Assembly: GCF_036014215.1 (NCBI RefSeq)
Contig: NZ_CP107922.1
Coordinates: 1-64,000 of the forward strand
Direction of reading: 5' to 3'
Source of the DNA: Streptomyces sp. NBC_00440
GTDB taxonomy: Bacteria > Actinomycetota > Actinomycetes > Streptomycetales > Streptomycetaceae
Length of the DNA stretch: 64,000 nt
Made by a program: the position numbers and the translations under genes. The notes beneath the pieces are model-generated. The model saw only the letters and a list, made by a program, of their open reading frames with translations, made no database searches and was not told where the DNA came from. The stretch's first letter is position 1. Each line of letters begins with the position of its first letter. Positions 36,689 to 45,352 of this stretch are shown here, piece after piece.

Positions 36689-37020
36689 AGGGGACAGGCA
36701 TGGTGGGTCGCCGGCCGGGGTGATGACCTGCTTTTCGATGATGCTGGAGGAAGCCTGATCCAGTCGTCCGCGGCGGACGAAGGCCACGGTAGAGGGCTCG
36801 TTTAGGGCGCGTTCGATATTGTGGCTCTCGCCGGAGGGCTCAACTTCCAGCAAGGCCGAGCGGACCATGCGGAGGACTTGGGGGTGTCTGGGATGGTTCT
36901 TGGCGCCGAGACAGTAGGCGACGAACTCCAGGACGGCTGTCTTGCCGGAGCTGAAGGCTCCCGAGATGACAGAGAGATCTTAGACTCGGCCCTCTGTGGT
37001 GAAGCCGATGTCGTCGTTAC
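36560..37020 (-). pseudogene. SMC-like/DUF3732-type ATPase N-terminal remnant
   Basis: On the minus strand: DIGFTTEGRV, then an in-frame TAA, then DLSVISGAFSSGKTAVLEF with a Walker A, VAYCLGAKNHPRHPQVL, and IRDLMWLTVLP. This order matches the start of SMC-like ATPases whose gap-filling region reads GKS/T-x3-D-x2-YCLG. The in-frame stop (a probable lost Tyr) and the missing remainder show decay. Such ATPases are often part of phage-defence or DNA-repair sets. Confidence 0.5.
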
Positions 37021-37148
37021 GCGCTCGGTGGTCAGCAGTTCCTCCTGCACGGTGACGACCGCGTTCTGCATTCCGACGCAGAAGGTGTCGCAGGCTCCTG
37101 AAGGCTGACCCCCAGGGGTCTTCCGAGTATGCGACAGGGCCGTTAAGT

Positions 37149-37460
37149 TCACTCCCCGATGAGGCCGGGCAGCGTGCCTCCGCAGTACGCCACCTGCCAG
37201 CCCCGGGTGACGGGGCACTTGCCGACGCACTCCAGCGCGAGCCTGCCCGCCACGGCCTCGGCGGCCTGCAGGCTAGGCTGGAGGACGAACAGGATGAAGT
37301 CGGCTCCGCACCCGTCCTCGTCAACCCTGACGTGCACGTGCTGAAGGCGGTCGGCAGCCACCGCCCGTTGAAGGACGTACCGGTGCAGCTCGGCAGCGTC
37401 GGCTGACGGGCTGGCTGCCATGGGAGTACCCGGCTCTACGCGAGCGTGGATCATGAACAT
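37149..37460 (-). CDS. Small hypothetical protein (103 aa)
   Basis: The product begins MFMIHARVEPGTPMAAS and contains HVHVRVDEDGCGADFILFVLQ, a beta-alpha pattern, with three Cys. GAGGGGGAC lies upstream. No family is recognised. A perfect terminator lies immediately upstream, so it has its own promoter in the narrow space before it. Confidence 0.55.
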   Translation of the reverse strand: MFMIHARVEPGTPMAASPSADAAELHRYVLQRAVAADRLQHVHVRVDEDGCGADFILFVLQPSLQAAEAVAGRLALECVGKCPVTRGWQVAYCGGTLPGLIGE

Positions 37461-37500
37461 GAGTCATGTTGTCCCCCTCGCACTATAAAAGGTCTCTTTC

Positions 37501-37536
37501 GGGGCGGCACACCGCACCGGTGCGGTGTGCCGCCCC
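37501..37536 (-). terminator. Perfect 36-base palindromic terminator of the LuxR-type gene
   Basis: Two 18-base arms (GGGGCGGCACACCGCACC and its exact complement) directly follow the stop of the LuxR-type gene at 37539 in its direction. Complete symmetry means it would work in both directions, isolating the regulator from the next gene. Confidence 0.8.
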
Positions 37537-37538
37537 GC

Positions 37539-38537
37539 TCAACATGCCATCGAGTCCAGCCATCCCCGTGCGAGGGCCAACGCCCCAGCCTCGAAGCGGC
37601 TGCGGGCGCCGAGCCGCTTCATCAGCTCCGCGATGACCCGCCGGACAGTACGCACCGACACGGCGAGCTTGTGCGCGATGGCCTCGTCGGTGTCGCCCTC
37701 GGCCAGCAGTCGCAGGAGCACCCGCTCGCGCTCGGACAGGCCCTTCTCATCCCGCCAGGGCTTCACGTGGAACGGCGTGGACTGCCGCCACATCTGGTCG
37801 AACAGGCTCTGCAGCGCAGCGACCGCCCCGGGGCTCTCCAGCACTATCGCACCGCTGTTGGCGGACTTTAGGTCTGCCGGCAGCAGCGCGAAGCGCCGGT
37901 CGTAGATGACCATCCGCACCGGCAGGTGCGGCGTCGTGCGCGCCTCGCCGCCCTCGGCGACGAGCCACTGCGCATAGCCCTCGGTGGCCGGGTCGTTGCG
38001 CGCGGCGTCCAGATACAGATTGCGTACGGACACGCCGCGTGACAGCACATCGGCGTCGAGGAGACGTGCCATCACCAGGCTCTCGGGCAGCTGGGTGCTT
38101 CCGGTGGCGAACACGGCGACTTCTGTGGTGCACGCGTGCGCGAGCTTCTCCATGTGCTGCTGGACCCTGTCGAGGTCGTCGAACCGCAGCAGCCGCTGTT
38201 CCCCTATCGCTGTGCCGAGTTCGCCCACATGCTCGAGCAAGTCGAGCACAGCGCGCTTGCTCTCGTCCACGCGCTGCTGGTGCTCCTGGAGGCCCATCTG
38301 TTGCCGAAGCAAGAGCATATTGAGACCGAACTCCGGGTGAATAGGCCGGAACTCGCCATCCCCCTCGGATGACGGGCGGACAAGAGCAAGGCGAGCCAGC
38401 TCGTCAATCGTCGTGCTTATTTGCTCGCTCAACCACCCTAAACCTGACTTTAACTCCTCCATGTCATATTCCGGATGCTCAAGCATCGTCCGGTACAGGA
38501 CTTCCGCCTCTGGCCTGATACCCAGCTGTTCTAACAC
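37539..38537 (-). CDS. LuxR-type HTH regulator with TrmB-like N-terminal domain
   Basis: About 332 residues from GTG 38537 (or 38546), with GGGGGTGG upstream. The N-terminal 80 residues (LEQLGIRPEAEVLYRTM, then ELKSGLGWLS) look like a TrmB/ArsR-like winged helix; the centre resembles a phospholipase-D-like sensor domain as in TrmB-family proteins (FATGSTQLPESLVMAR); the C terminus is the LuxR HTH (LSERERVLLRLLAEGDTDEA, VSVRTVRRVIAELMKRLG). Divergent from it lies a 58-aa secreted peptide. This regulator class with a nearby exported peptide suggests peptide signalling, which is inference. Confidence 0.8.
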   Translation of the reverse strand: MLEQLGIRPEAEVLYRTMLEHPEYDMEELKSGLGWLSEQISTTIDELARLALVRPSSEGDGEFRPIHPEFGLNMLLLRQQMGLQEHQQRVDESKRAVLDLLEHVGELGTAIGEQRLLRFDDLDRVQQHMEKLAHACTTEVAVFATGSTQLPESLVMARLLDADVLSRGVSVRNLYLDAARNDPATEGYAQWLVAEGGEARTTPHLPVRMVIYDRRFALLPADLKSANSGAIVLESPGAVAALQSLFDQMWRQSTPFHVKPWRDEKGLSERERVLLRLLAEGDTDEAIAHKLAVSVRTVRRVIAELMKRLGARSRFEAGALALARGWLDSMAC

Positions 38538-38789
38538 TGCAACCACCACCCCCGTGAGCAGCCCACCTCGCCACCATCGTGATCGTCTTCGCCAAATGGT
38601 GCCCAAGCAAAGCGAATCGATCAAACCCAGCGACCAGTTCGCGCCATCGCGATCACGACCCGGTCTGCAATCTATCCCTGGCAGCAACCTGCGATAGCAG
38701 CGTCTTGACAGCGCGAGTCCCCCTGCGAGGACTTCACCCGGGACAAAATCGAGACTGCAATTCTGAGCAAAATCGATTTCAGGAGTCTT

Positions 38790-38966
38790 ATGAGGTATAC
38801 GAATCACGCCATCAGGGCACTTGCCATCACGCTGCTCGGCTTGACCGGCACCTTGAGCGTCACCGTCGCCACACACACGAACACATCTGCAGGAGGCATC
38901 ACTTCGTCCGTCGCAACAACCCAGAGTTCCGCCGACGGCTCGCAGGACAACACCTGGGGCCCGTGA
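38790..38966 (+). CDS. 58-aa secreted peptide divergent from LuxR-type regulator
   Basis: AGGAG sits four bases before ATG 38790. The product starts MRYTNHAIRALAITLLGLTG, a full signal peptide with cleavage near VATHTNTSA, leaving about 28 residues rich in Ser/Thr and ending DNTWGP before TGA 38964-38966. There are no Cys residues. Codon use is lower in GC than neighbours. It is the nearest gene to the LuxR-type regulator and is divergently oriented. Confidence 0.6.
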   Translation: MRYTNHAIRALAITLLGLTGTLSVTVATHTNTSAGGITSSVATTQSSADGSQDNTWGP

Positions 38967-38984
38967 CCGGCGCCAACCTGACGC

Positions 38985-39130
38985 ACCGCACCAGGACGGC
39001 TCCCCCGCTCCGGCTGGGCGCCGCCCCAGCTCGGTAACGGTCATCCCCGTTGCCGGTGATCGCGGCGAGCGGGTGGGCAGCGGTGCCGCTCTCGATGCGC
39101 GAGCCGCGGGCGCTCTTGCCGTCCACCACT
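38985..39130 (-). pseudogene. ISAs1-family transposase fragment
   Basis: VVDGKSARGSRIESGTAAH, then PLAAITGNG, and after a one-base shift MTVTELGRR, match the first catalytic Asp region of ISAs1 transposases. Only about 45 codons survive. Confidence 0.65.
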
Positions 39131-39184
39131 AAGACGATGTCTCAGTTGGTGCGATCGCGTGGTGACCGGGCAGGATCCATCTGC

Positions 39185-39490
39185 ATGGCAGACCCAGAGG
39201 TTCAGCGCGTCAACGACATTGCCCTCACTGCGGTGCAGGCTCTGCTAGGGCTGATCTCGTCCGATGTGGTAGCGGTAGCGATTGCGGTCGAAGAGGAAAG
39301 AGTGCTGCTCTCCTTCTGGGTACGTCGCCATACCGCCGAGATCGATGAAGACATTGACGATGCCGTTGGCGACCTGGAGGCGCTTCTCCATCCACAGATT
39401 CCGCTGATCGAGCCGCGCGTCATGGTAGGTGTGCCGGACGGGACCACCGGACAGCCTCACGAGCGCATGATCTATTGGGCCAAGCCCTAG
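39185..39490 (+). CDS. Small hypothetical protein (101 aa)
   Basis: MADPEVQRVNDIALTAVQ begins an alpha-beta protein with an acidic segment (HTAEIDEDIDDAVGDL) and the end PHERMIYWAKP. Size and charge recall immunity-type proteins (for example Imm families), but I cannot name one. The ribosome site is weak. Its stop interlocks with the stop of the minus-strand transposase. Confidence 0.6.
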   Translation: MADPEVQRVNDIALTAVQALLGLISSDVVAVAIAVEEERVLLSFWVRRHTAEIDEDIDDAVGDLEALLHPQIPLIEPRVMVGVPDGTTGQPHERMIYWAKP

Positions 39491-40291
39491 ACCTGCACCG
39501 CTCTGCGGTAGCAGATGAGGGTGCAGGCGATGCCGACGAAGGCGAGGAAGTGCTCGGCCTTGCGCTCGTAGCGTCGGCGGAGTCGGCGGCAGCCGGCGAG
39601 CCAGGACATGGTGCGTTCGACGGGCCACCGGTGGCGCCCCAGTCGCTGTGATGACTCGATTCCCTTGCGTGCGATGCGTTGCTGGATGCCGCGCTTGCGC
39701 AACCATCGCCGCAGGTGGGAGTAGTCGTATCCCTTGTCGGCGTGGAGCTTGCCGGGTTTGCGTCGCCGCGGTCCGCGACGGGAGCGGATCGGCGGTATTC
39801 CCTGTACGAGCGGGACCAGGGCCTGGCTGTCGTGCAGGTTGGCCCCGAGATTCCGACGGACAGGGGCAGACCTGTCCTCTCGGTAATCAAATGGATCTTC
39901 GACCCATACTTGCCCCGGTCGACAGGATTCGAACCGGTCAGGTCCCCCTTCTCAGAGCTCGCATGTTCACCGAGTCGATCGCGCAGCGGGACCAGTCCAA
40001 CTCGCCCCTGGAGCCGAGCTCGTCGAGCACCACGCGGTGGAGTTTGGCCCACACCCTGGCCTTCGACCACTCGGAGAAACGCCGGTGAGCCGTCGCCCCT
40101 GACGGCCCGAACGAAGCTGCGGGCAACTGCTGCCACGTACAGCCCGACGTGGCCACGAACACGATCGCGGCCAGCACCTCACGATCACCATGCCGAAGCC
40201 CCCCCCTGAAACCGCGACGGTGCCTCCGGCACCACCCGCTGAAACGACCACGCGGTTTAGTAGAAGTCATCTCATTTGGCGCATCTTCCAT
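39487..40291 (-). pseudogene. IS5-family transposase in three frames
   Basis: The first part ends REVLAAIVFVATSGCTWQQ, HRVVLDELGSRGELDWSRC and IDSVNMRAL. The frame shifts at an AGAAGGGGG run (about 39945) into GDLTGSNPVDRGKYGSKIH. It shifts again near GISG (about 39850), and the third part reads LHADKGYDYSHLRRWL and VERTMSWLAGCRRLRRRYE. One shift could be programmed, two argue for a dead copy. The usual first 25 residues are missing. Confidence 0.8.
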
Positions 40292-40388
40292 GGCGAGTGA
40301 TGTTCGGGTGAGGGCGGATGTGGTTGGCCGAGATACAAGGCTTGCCAGTATGGATATGGGGCGTGAGTCGCGGTGGGAAAAGGACGCG

Positions 40389-40604
40389 ATGTCCGTAGAG
40401 ATCGTTTTCGCCCTCGTAACGGCCGCCCTGCTGGCTGCGACCGTATTCGTTGTCGCGCTTGCTCTCGTGCTGGTCTTCGGCATCTCTGGTACGGCGCGGG
40501 ATGGCGCCCTGATGTCAGGTGCGCTGGTGGGGGCGGCATTCGGAGTATGTCGCCTGGTCCGGGTGCTGCGTCGGTTCGATGCCCATCGCCGCGAAGGACG
40601 CTGA
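40389..40604 (+). CDS. Small two-span membrane protein (71 aa)
   Basis: AAAAGGAC precedes ATG 40389. MSVEIVFALVTAALLAATVF starts one long hydrophobic span with a second (GALMSGALVGAAFGV) behind a short loop; the tail is basic (RVLRRFDAHRREGR). No family is recognised. Confidence 0.6.
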   Translation: MSVEIVFALVTAALLAATVFVVALALVLVFGISGTARDGALMSGALVGAAFGVCRLVRVLRRFDAHRREGR

Positions 40605-40654
40605 TGCTCTGGGGCCGATAGCCTGCCACGGTGGGAATCGTTGAGCGACTGGTG

Positions 40655-40799
40655 CCGGATGAGAACCGCACAGGGGGTGCAGAACGAGAACATCATCCGC
40701 TGCCTCAAGCGATACATAGCCAACGAGGTTCTACAGGGCGCTGACCTGCGCAGACATTACACAGATCGACCTCATGTAGGCGGCTTGACAGGAGATTAG
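40655..40799 (+). pseudogene. IS110-family transposase tail fragment
   Basis: ENIIRCLKRYIANEVLQG resembles the C-terminal RCLKR segment of IS110-type transposases. Fewer than 45 codons remain. Confidence 0.4.
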
Positions 40800-41116
40800 C
40801 GTCTCCGGCTGGCGACAGGCGACTTGATCGGGCACCGGCCTCAACCGGAGCTTCGCTGCATACGTGGCGGTCCACCGACGCATCGTCATGCGGGCGTGAT
40901 CAGCCCATTCACTTGATCAACGAGACTTGGAATCGCCCTGACTCTCATGCTCTACGGGCGAAATTGGTTGCCATAGCTTCTTCCCCGACGCCGGGTCAGG
41001 CGTGTACGGAGGCGCTGCGGGCAAGCACGAATAGGGAGGGCGGGGTGCGCAGCAGCACCAGCCACAGACGGCCATCCGCCCGCACCAATCCGAACACCTT
41101 GACGAATCTGTACCCT
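40800..41116. other. Intergenic stretch without supported gene
   Basis: Nothing convincing on either strand; it lies between the IS110 tail and the decayed small gene that follows the methyltransferase. Confidence 0.4.
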
Positions 41117-41278
41117 CAGGACTGTTTCAGCACGATCTGTAGCAGCAGGGGCAGGGACACCGATACGAGCGTGACCGGAATCGCGCGGAGCCCCCCGGTC
41201 TCTCAGCCGGTCGCGTGCGCTCCGAAACAGCGGGCCCCACTCGGCGCGCACAGCGCGCCGCAGGGTCGGCTCGTCCAT
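41117..41278 (-). pseudogene. Small membrane protein gene with frameshift after methyltransferase
   Basis: ATG 41278 follows GGACGAGGAG and lies 20 bases after the methyltransferase stop. The frame begins MDEPTLRRAVRAEWGPLFR. At a G6 run (about 41193) it leaves phase with a hydrophobic continuation (IPVTLVSVSLPLLLQIVLKQ) that ends at TGA 41117-41119. A one-base change in the G run would explain it. Confidence 0.4.
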
Positions 41279-41298
41279 CTCCTCGTCCTTCCAGCGCG

Positions 41299-42012
41299 CT
41301 ACGAGGACACGGCCACATTTGCGTCGCCCAGCATGCCGAGCTCAGGCTGTGCCGCGCCCCCCTGGGGGGCCGACGGACGGAGCCGCGCGTAGTAAGCGAA
41401 GGGAGGGCCGATGCGCCGGCTGACGCGCAGACCGGCGGCGCTCGCGTGGCCAATGAGGTGGGCCGGCCGGATCTGGTGGCGGTCGAAGAACTCCCCGACG
41501 ATCAGTCGGCCGCCGGGCTTGAGGACTCTGCGCAGTTCGCTCAGCGTCAGTGCCGGATCCGGGATCTCGCCGAGCGCGGTGACCAAGTAGGCGGCGTCGA
41601 ACGTCCTGTCAGCGAAGGGGAGTTGGTGCGCGTCCGCCAATGTGGGCACGATGTTGGTGATCTTCTTCTCCGCCGCCCGACGCATCACGTGGTCGAGCAT
41701 CGGCTGCTGAATGTCGACGATGTCCAACCGCCCCGCGGACCCCAGTTGGGGCCCGATGTGGAGGGCCTGCAGTCCCGTGCCGGGGCCGATCTCAAGGATC
41801 CGCTCCCCCGGGCAGGTCTCCAGGACGTCGTCAAGGCGGCTCAGCGTTAGGAACGGCAGCGGAAGGTCGAGCAGCCAATGCTGGGAGTAAGGATACGGGG
41901 CGGAGTCGGACAGCCACCAGGCGCCAATGGCGGCAGCGGTGGTGACTCCGGCCGCGACCCGCTTGAGGTTCCTGCTGTGCCTGATCGACGCCGGGCTCAA
42001 GTTGCTGGACAC
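41299..42012 (-). CDS. Class I SAM-dependent methyltransferase
   Basis: A 237-residue protein. Motif I is ERILEIGPGTGLQAL, the acidic loop DIVDIQQPMLDH, and post-motif LKPGGRLIVGEFF, all of the UbiE/methyltransferase-11 type. The N terminus has a hydrophobic stretch (AAGVTTAAAIGAWWL) that may anchor it. The GTG at 42012 has AGGAG upstream. It borders the NRPS region and could modify a lipid or the peptide product. Confidence 0.8.
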   Translation of the reverse strand: MSSNLSPASIRHSRNLKRVAAGVTTAAAIGAWWLSDSAPYPYSQHWLLDLPLPFLTLSRLDDVLETCPGERILEIGPGTGLQALHIGPQLGSAGRLDIVDIQQPMLDHVMRRAAEKKITNIVPTLADAHQLPFADRTFDAAYLVTALGEIPDPALTLSELRRVLKPGGRLIVGEFFDRHQIRPAHLIGHASAAGLRVSRRIGPPFAYYARLRPSAPQGGAAQPELGMLGDANVAVSS

Positions 42013-42118
42013 GATTCTCCTTCAACTGCATGTGTGCAGACCAGTACCGACCCGGTACGCACGCTCGGCTGGTGGCGCGGGGGATGGATGTCTCACCAAC
42101 AGCGTTCCGAGTCGGCGG

Positions 42119-42154
42119 GTAGCGGACGGGTCACGGGGGCGACCCGTCCGCTAC
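42119..42154. promoter_or_regulatory. 14-bp perfect inverted repeat between divergent genes
   Basis: Arms GTAGCGGACGGGTC and GACCCGTCCGCTAC flank an 8-base loop, between the methyltransferase (minus) and the next plus-strand gene. As no gene ends here, a regulatory role or an element-end relic is more likely than a terminator. Confidence 0.4.
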
Positions 42155-42386
42155 CTCCCCACAGTGCCCGGGAAGGCGGCCGTGATCCTCAACCCGAGCA
42201 TCCGGATTGGTGGTGGTGCTAGGACCACCATGGCCGGGGCACCCGCGGCGGACGGAGGCCCTCGGCGTGAAGGGGGGTGAACCCAGTGCCACCCCCAAGA
42301 CGGGTACTGGCGTTGGCGACCGGGGGCGACGCCCCGGCCAGACTCGTTTCCGTACGTTGAGGAACAGGCCGAGGAGAGTCGACGTC

Positions 42387-42821
42387 GTGGACATCGTGAC
42401 GAGCCAGGAGTTCCCCGCCATGCCAGGTGACGATCCGATCCAACTCCGCGACACACCTTGGTCGGTGCGGCTCAGCCGAGCCTCTCAGGGACGTACGGCC
42501 CTGGAGATCTACGACTCTGAACACGTCGTGGCCATCGTCGTCCCCACCGACCTGATCACCGAGACGCTGCTCGGCGCACTCGGCGGCATGCGGGCCGATC
42601 GCCGTCACATCACGCTGGCCTGGGGCGTTCTGAAGTCAGGGCAGGACGCTCCGCCGGACGTCACCTTCCATCGGCGGCGCCGGCTGGGGAATGCGTCCAG
42701 CAAGGGTGCGGGCCTGCTGATCGGCGACCGGTTCTGGCTCAGCGTCGCGGAAGGACGCTTTGCCGCCGCCACCGCCCTGCGCTCCGACGGCGCCGTCGAG
42801 CGCCGGGCCGTACTGCGCTGA
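42387..42821 (+). CDS. Hypothetical protein (144 aa) preceding KAS III gene
   Basis: The GTG at 42387 has GAGGAGA upstream; ATG 42420 with AGGAG is equally credible (133 residues). The product contains SVRLSRASQGRTALEIYDSE and HITLAWGVLKSGQD and looks like an alpha-beta soluble domain. It ends 49 bases before the KAS III gene, in the same direction, and is probably co-transcribed with it. No family is recognised. Confidence 0.6.
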   Translation: MDIVTSQEFPAMPGDDPIQLRDTPWSVRLSRASQGRTALEIYDSEHVVAIVVPTDLITETLLGALGGMRADRRHITLAWGVLKSGQDAPPDVTFHRRRRLGNASSKGAGLLIGDRFWLSVAEGRFAAATALRSDGAVERRAVLR

Positions 42822-42870
42822 GAGTAGGCGTATAGGGGCACGATAGGTACGGCTCGGAAACTCAAGCGGC

Positions 42871-43860
42871 ATGACGATACAACGGCCCGGCAGGGGCTCG
42901 CGGATCATGGGTATCGGGGCCTACCGGCCGAAGCGGATAGTCGGCAACGCCGAACTGGTGCAGAGCACGGGCCGTTCGGACACCTGGATACAGCGCCGCA
43001 CCGGCATCGTGGAACGCCGCCGTGCCGAGCCGGACGAAACCGTGATGGACATGGCCGTCGAGGCCTCGCACAAGGCGCTCGCCGACGCCGGCGTCCCTCC
43101 TGAGCGGGTGGACATGGTGCTCCTGAGTAGCATGTCCAACGTACGGCAGAGCCCCGCCGGCGCCCCCGAAGTGGCCCACCGCCTCGGCGTCGGCTCGGCC
43201 GCCCTCGACCTCGACGCGGCCTGTGCGGGCTTCTGCTATGCGCTCGGCGTCGCCGACGGGCTCGTCCGCAGTGGCACCGCCGAGCATGTGCTGCTCATCG
43301 GCTCCGACAAGATGAGCGACATCGTCGACCCTGGCGACGCCTCGGCCGCCTTCCTCTTCGCCGACGGCGCCGGAGCCATGGTCGTGGGGCCCGACAGACG
43401 GCAGGGGATCGGCCCCACGATCTGGGGTTCGGACGGCGGACAGCGTCGCCTCATCGCGCACTCGGCGAGCTGGACCGAGTACCGGGACTCCCCCGAACGC
43501 CCCTGGCCCACCATGCGGATGGCCGGGACCGAGGTGTTCCGCTGGGCCGTCGCGAAGATCCCCGAGGTTGCGGGGCGGGCCCTGGCCGCCGCGAGGGTGG
43601 ACGCCGCCGACCTGGACGCGTTTGTCCCCCACCAGGCCAACATGCGGATCACCGATGTACTCACCGACCGGCTTGCGCTGCCGCCACACGTCGCGGTCGC
43701 ACGGGACATCGCGCAGTCCGGAAATACCTCGGCCGCTTCCGTACCGCTCGCCATCGACCGGCTGCGGGAGACCGGTGCCGTGGCCCCGGGCGGCCGTGCG
43801 CTGCTCGTGGGGTTCGGTGCGGGCCTGGCCTGGGCTGCCCAAGTCGTACGCCTGCCCTGA
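42871..43860 (+). CDS. Beta-ketoacyl-ACP synthase III (FabH-like)
   Basis: A 329-residue condensing enzyme with the full triad: C118 in DAACAGFCYAL, H254 in PHQANMRI, N285 in SGNTSAAS. KAS III enzymes prime acyl chains from acyl-CoA, or in natural-product clusters can esterify or transfer acyl groups. It lies with a type II thioesterase and upstream of NRPS regulators, so it likely supplies or loads a short or branched acyl starter for a lipopeptide. A duplicate of housekeeping fabH is possible but less likely here. Confidence 0.9.
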   Translation: MTIQRPGRGSRIMGIGAYRPKRIVGNAELVQSTGRSDTWIQRRTGIVERRRAEPDETVMDMAVEASHKALADAGVPPERVDMVLLSSMSNVRQSPAGAPEVAHRLGVGSAALDLDAACAGFCYALGVADGLVRSGTAEHVLLIGSDKMSDIVDPGDASAAFLFADGAGAMVVGPDRRQGIGPTIWGSDGGQRRLIAHSASWTEYRDSPERPWPTMRMAGTEVFRWAVAKIPEVAGRALAAARVDAADLDAFVPHQANMRITDVLTDRLALPPHVAVARDIAQSGNTSAASVPLAIDRLRETGAVAPGGRALLVGFGAGLAWAAQVVRLP

Positions 43861-43957
43861 CTCGTAATGGCACCGTCTGCGCAGGTACACCGCGGCGCCC
43901 ATCTGGCCCGGGTCGGCGCCCAACCCACCTCCCGTACCTCACTCGAAGGCTGATTGC

Positions 43958-44668
43958 ATGCCAACTCCATTGCTGTGCCTGCCCTTCGCCGGAGCCGGCG
44001 CCAGTTTCTACACCTCTTGGGAAGAGGTCGGCCCACCCGGCGTCGACGTCCGCCCGCTGCTGCTGCCCGGCCGGGAGCGGCGCATCCTCGACGAGCCGTA
44101 CACAGACGTCCAGCAGGCGGCCGAGGGGCTCCTGCCCCAAGCCCTCGACATGCTGCCGGACGGCGGGCCCATCGCCCTATTCGGCCACTGCCTGGGCGCC
44201 CTCGTCGCCCACGAGCTGACTCGGCGACTGGTCGACGCGGCCGGGCCGCAGGTGGTGCGGCTCTTCGTCAGCGGTACGCCGGTCTTCCCGCGCACCCCCC
44301 CTGAGCGGCGCGCCACAGGGATCACCGACGACGGGCGGTTCCTGGACCGGGTCAAGGAGTTCTCTGGCTACCGACACGAGGCATTCGAGGAGCCGGAGAT
44401 CCGCGACCTGCTCATGCCCGCGCTTCGTGCGGACGTCCGGATGCACGAGACGTATCGGCTGCCGGACCGTAAGCCGCTCCTGGTGCCGGTTACCGCCGTC
44501 CGCGGCCGCGACGACGCACTCGCCTCTCTCGACGACATCCGGGGCTGGGCCGAGGTCACCGAGGGAGGTTTCGAGGCGATCGAACTGCCCGGCGAACACA
44601 TGTACTTGGCCACGTCGCCGGCTGCTTTGCTGGAGCTGATCGCCCTTCGGTGTGCCGACCCCGCCTAA
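43958..44668 (+). CDS. Type II thioesterase with Cys nucleophile
   Basis: A 236-residue alpha/beta hydrolase of the external (type II) thioesterase family: LPFAGAGASFY start, nucleophile elbow GHCLG with C78 in place of the usual Ser, Asp in VRGRDD, and His in GEHMYL. Such enzymes remove stalled acyl groups from carrier proteins in NRPS/PKS systems. The Ser-to-Cys change is uncommon but known in some NRPS thioesterases. It lies 97 bases after the KAS III gene. Confidence 0.88.
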   Translation: MPTPLLCLPFAGAGASFYTSWEEVGPPGVDVRPLLLPGRERRILDEPYTDVQQAAEGLLPQALDMLPDGGPIALFGHCLGALVAHELTRRLVDAAGPQVVRLFVSGTPVFPRTPPERRATGITDDGRFLDRVKEFSGYRHEAFEEPEIRDLLMPALRADVRMHETYRLPDRKPLLVPVTAVRGRDDALASLDDIRGWAEVTEGGFEAIELPGEHMYLATSPAALLELIALRCADPA

Positions 44669-44704
44669 TAGGGCGATCCTGCCATCGCAAGCACCCGGGA
44701 CTCG

Positions 44705-45352
44705 TCACTGACTGGTGCCGAGGAACCGCAAGACCGCGAGCACCCGGCGATGGTCCAAGTCCGCGCTAGGCAGATCGAGTTTGGTCAAAATGTTGTTGAT
44801 GTGCTTGGCGACAGTGCTTTCGCTCACCACGAGCCGCTCTGCGATGCCCAGGTTGGAGCGGCCGCCGGCCATCAGCTCCAGAACCTCCCGCTCCCTCCCT
44901 GTCAGCCCCTTGAGGGGATCGTCGCGGCGGTGCAGCAGCAGCTGGGAGATGACCTGGGGGTCCAGCGCGGTGCCGCCGGCCGCGACCCGGTGCAGAGCCT
45001 CGATGAACTCCTCCACGTCGGCCACGCGCTGTTTGAGCAGATACCCGACACCGGCCGTGTCCTTGGCCAGTAGGTCAGCGGCGTACTGCTCCTCCACGTA
45101 TTGGGACAGCAGCAGCACCGACGTCCGGGGCCACTGCTCCCGGATGACGAGCGCGGCACGGACGCCCTCCGAGCTGTGGCCGGGCGGCATCCGCACATCG
45201 GTGACGGCGATGTCGGGCCGGTGCTCCTCGACCGCGGCCAGCAGGCCCTGTTCGTCCCCAGCCTCGGCGACTACCTCGATACCCGCCATCTCCAAGACCC
45301 TGACGAGGCCGACACGTAAGAGCACCGAGTCCTCGGCGATCACCGCGCGCAC
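44705..45352 (-). CDS. NarL/LuxR-family response regulator
   Basis: A 215-residue two-component regulator. The receiver has the acidic pair AEDS, phosphoacceptor Asp in AVTDVRMPPG and Lys in LLKQRV; the C-terminal HTH reads LTGREREVLELMAGG and VSESTVAKHINNILTKL. It overlaps the histidine kinase by 13 bases and converges with the thioesterase gene. Likely regulates the nearby peptide cluster. Confidence 0.9.
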   Translation of the reverse strand: MRAVIAEDSVLLRVGLVRVLEMAGIEVVAEAGDEQGLLAAVEEHRPDIAVTDVRMPPGHSSEGVRAALVIREQWPRTSVLLLSQYVEEQYAADLLAKDTAGVGYLLKQRVADVEEFIEALHRVAAGGTALDPQVISQLLLHRRDDPLKGLTGREREVLELMAGGRSNLGIAERLVVSESTVAKHINNILTKLDLPSADLDHRRVLAVLRFLGTSQ

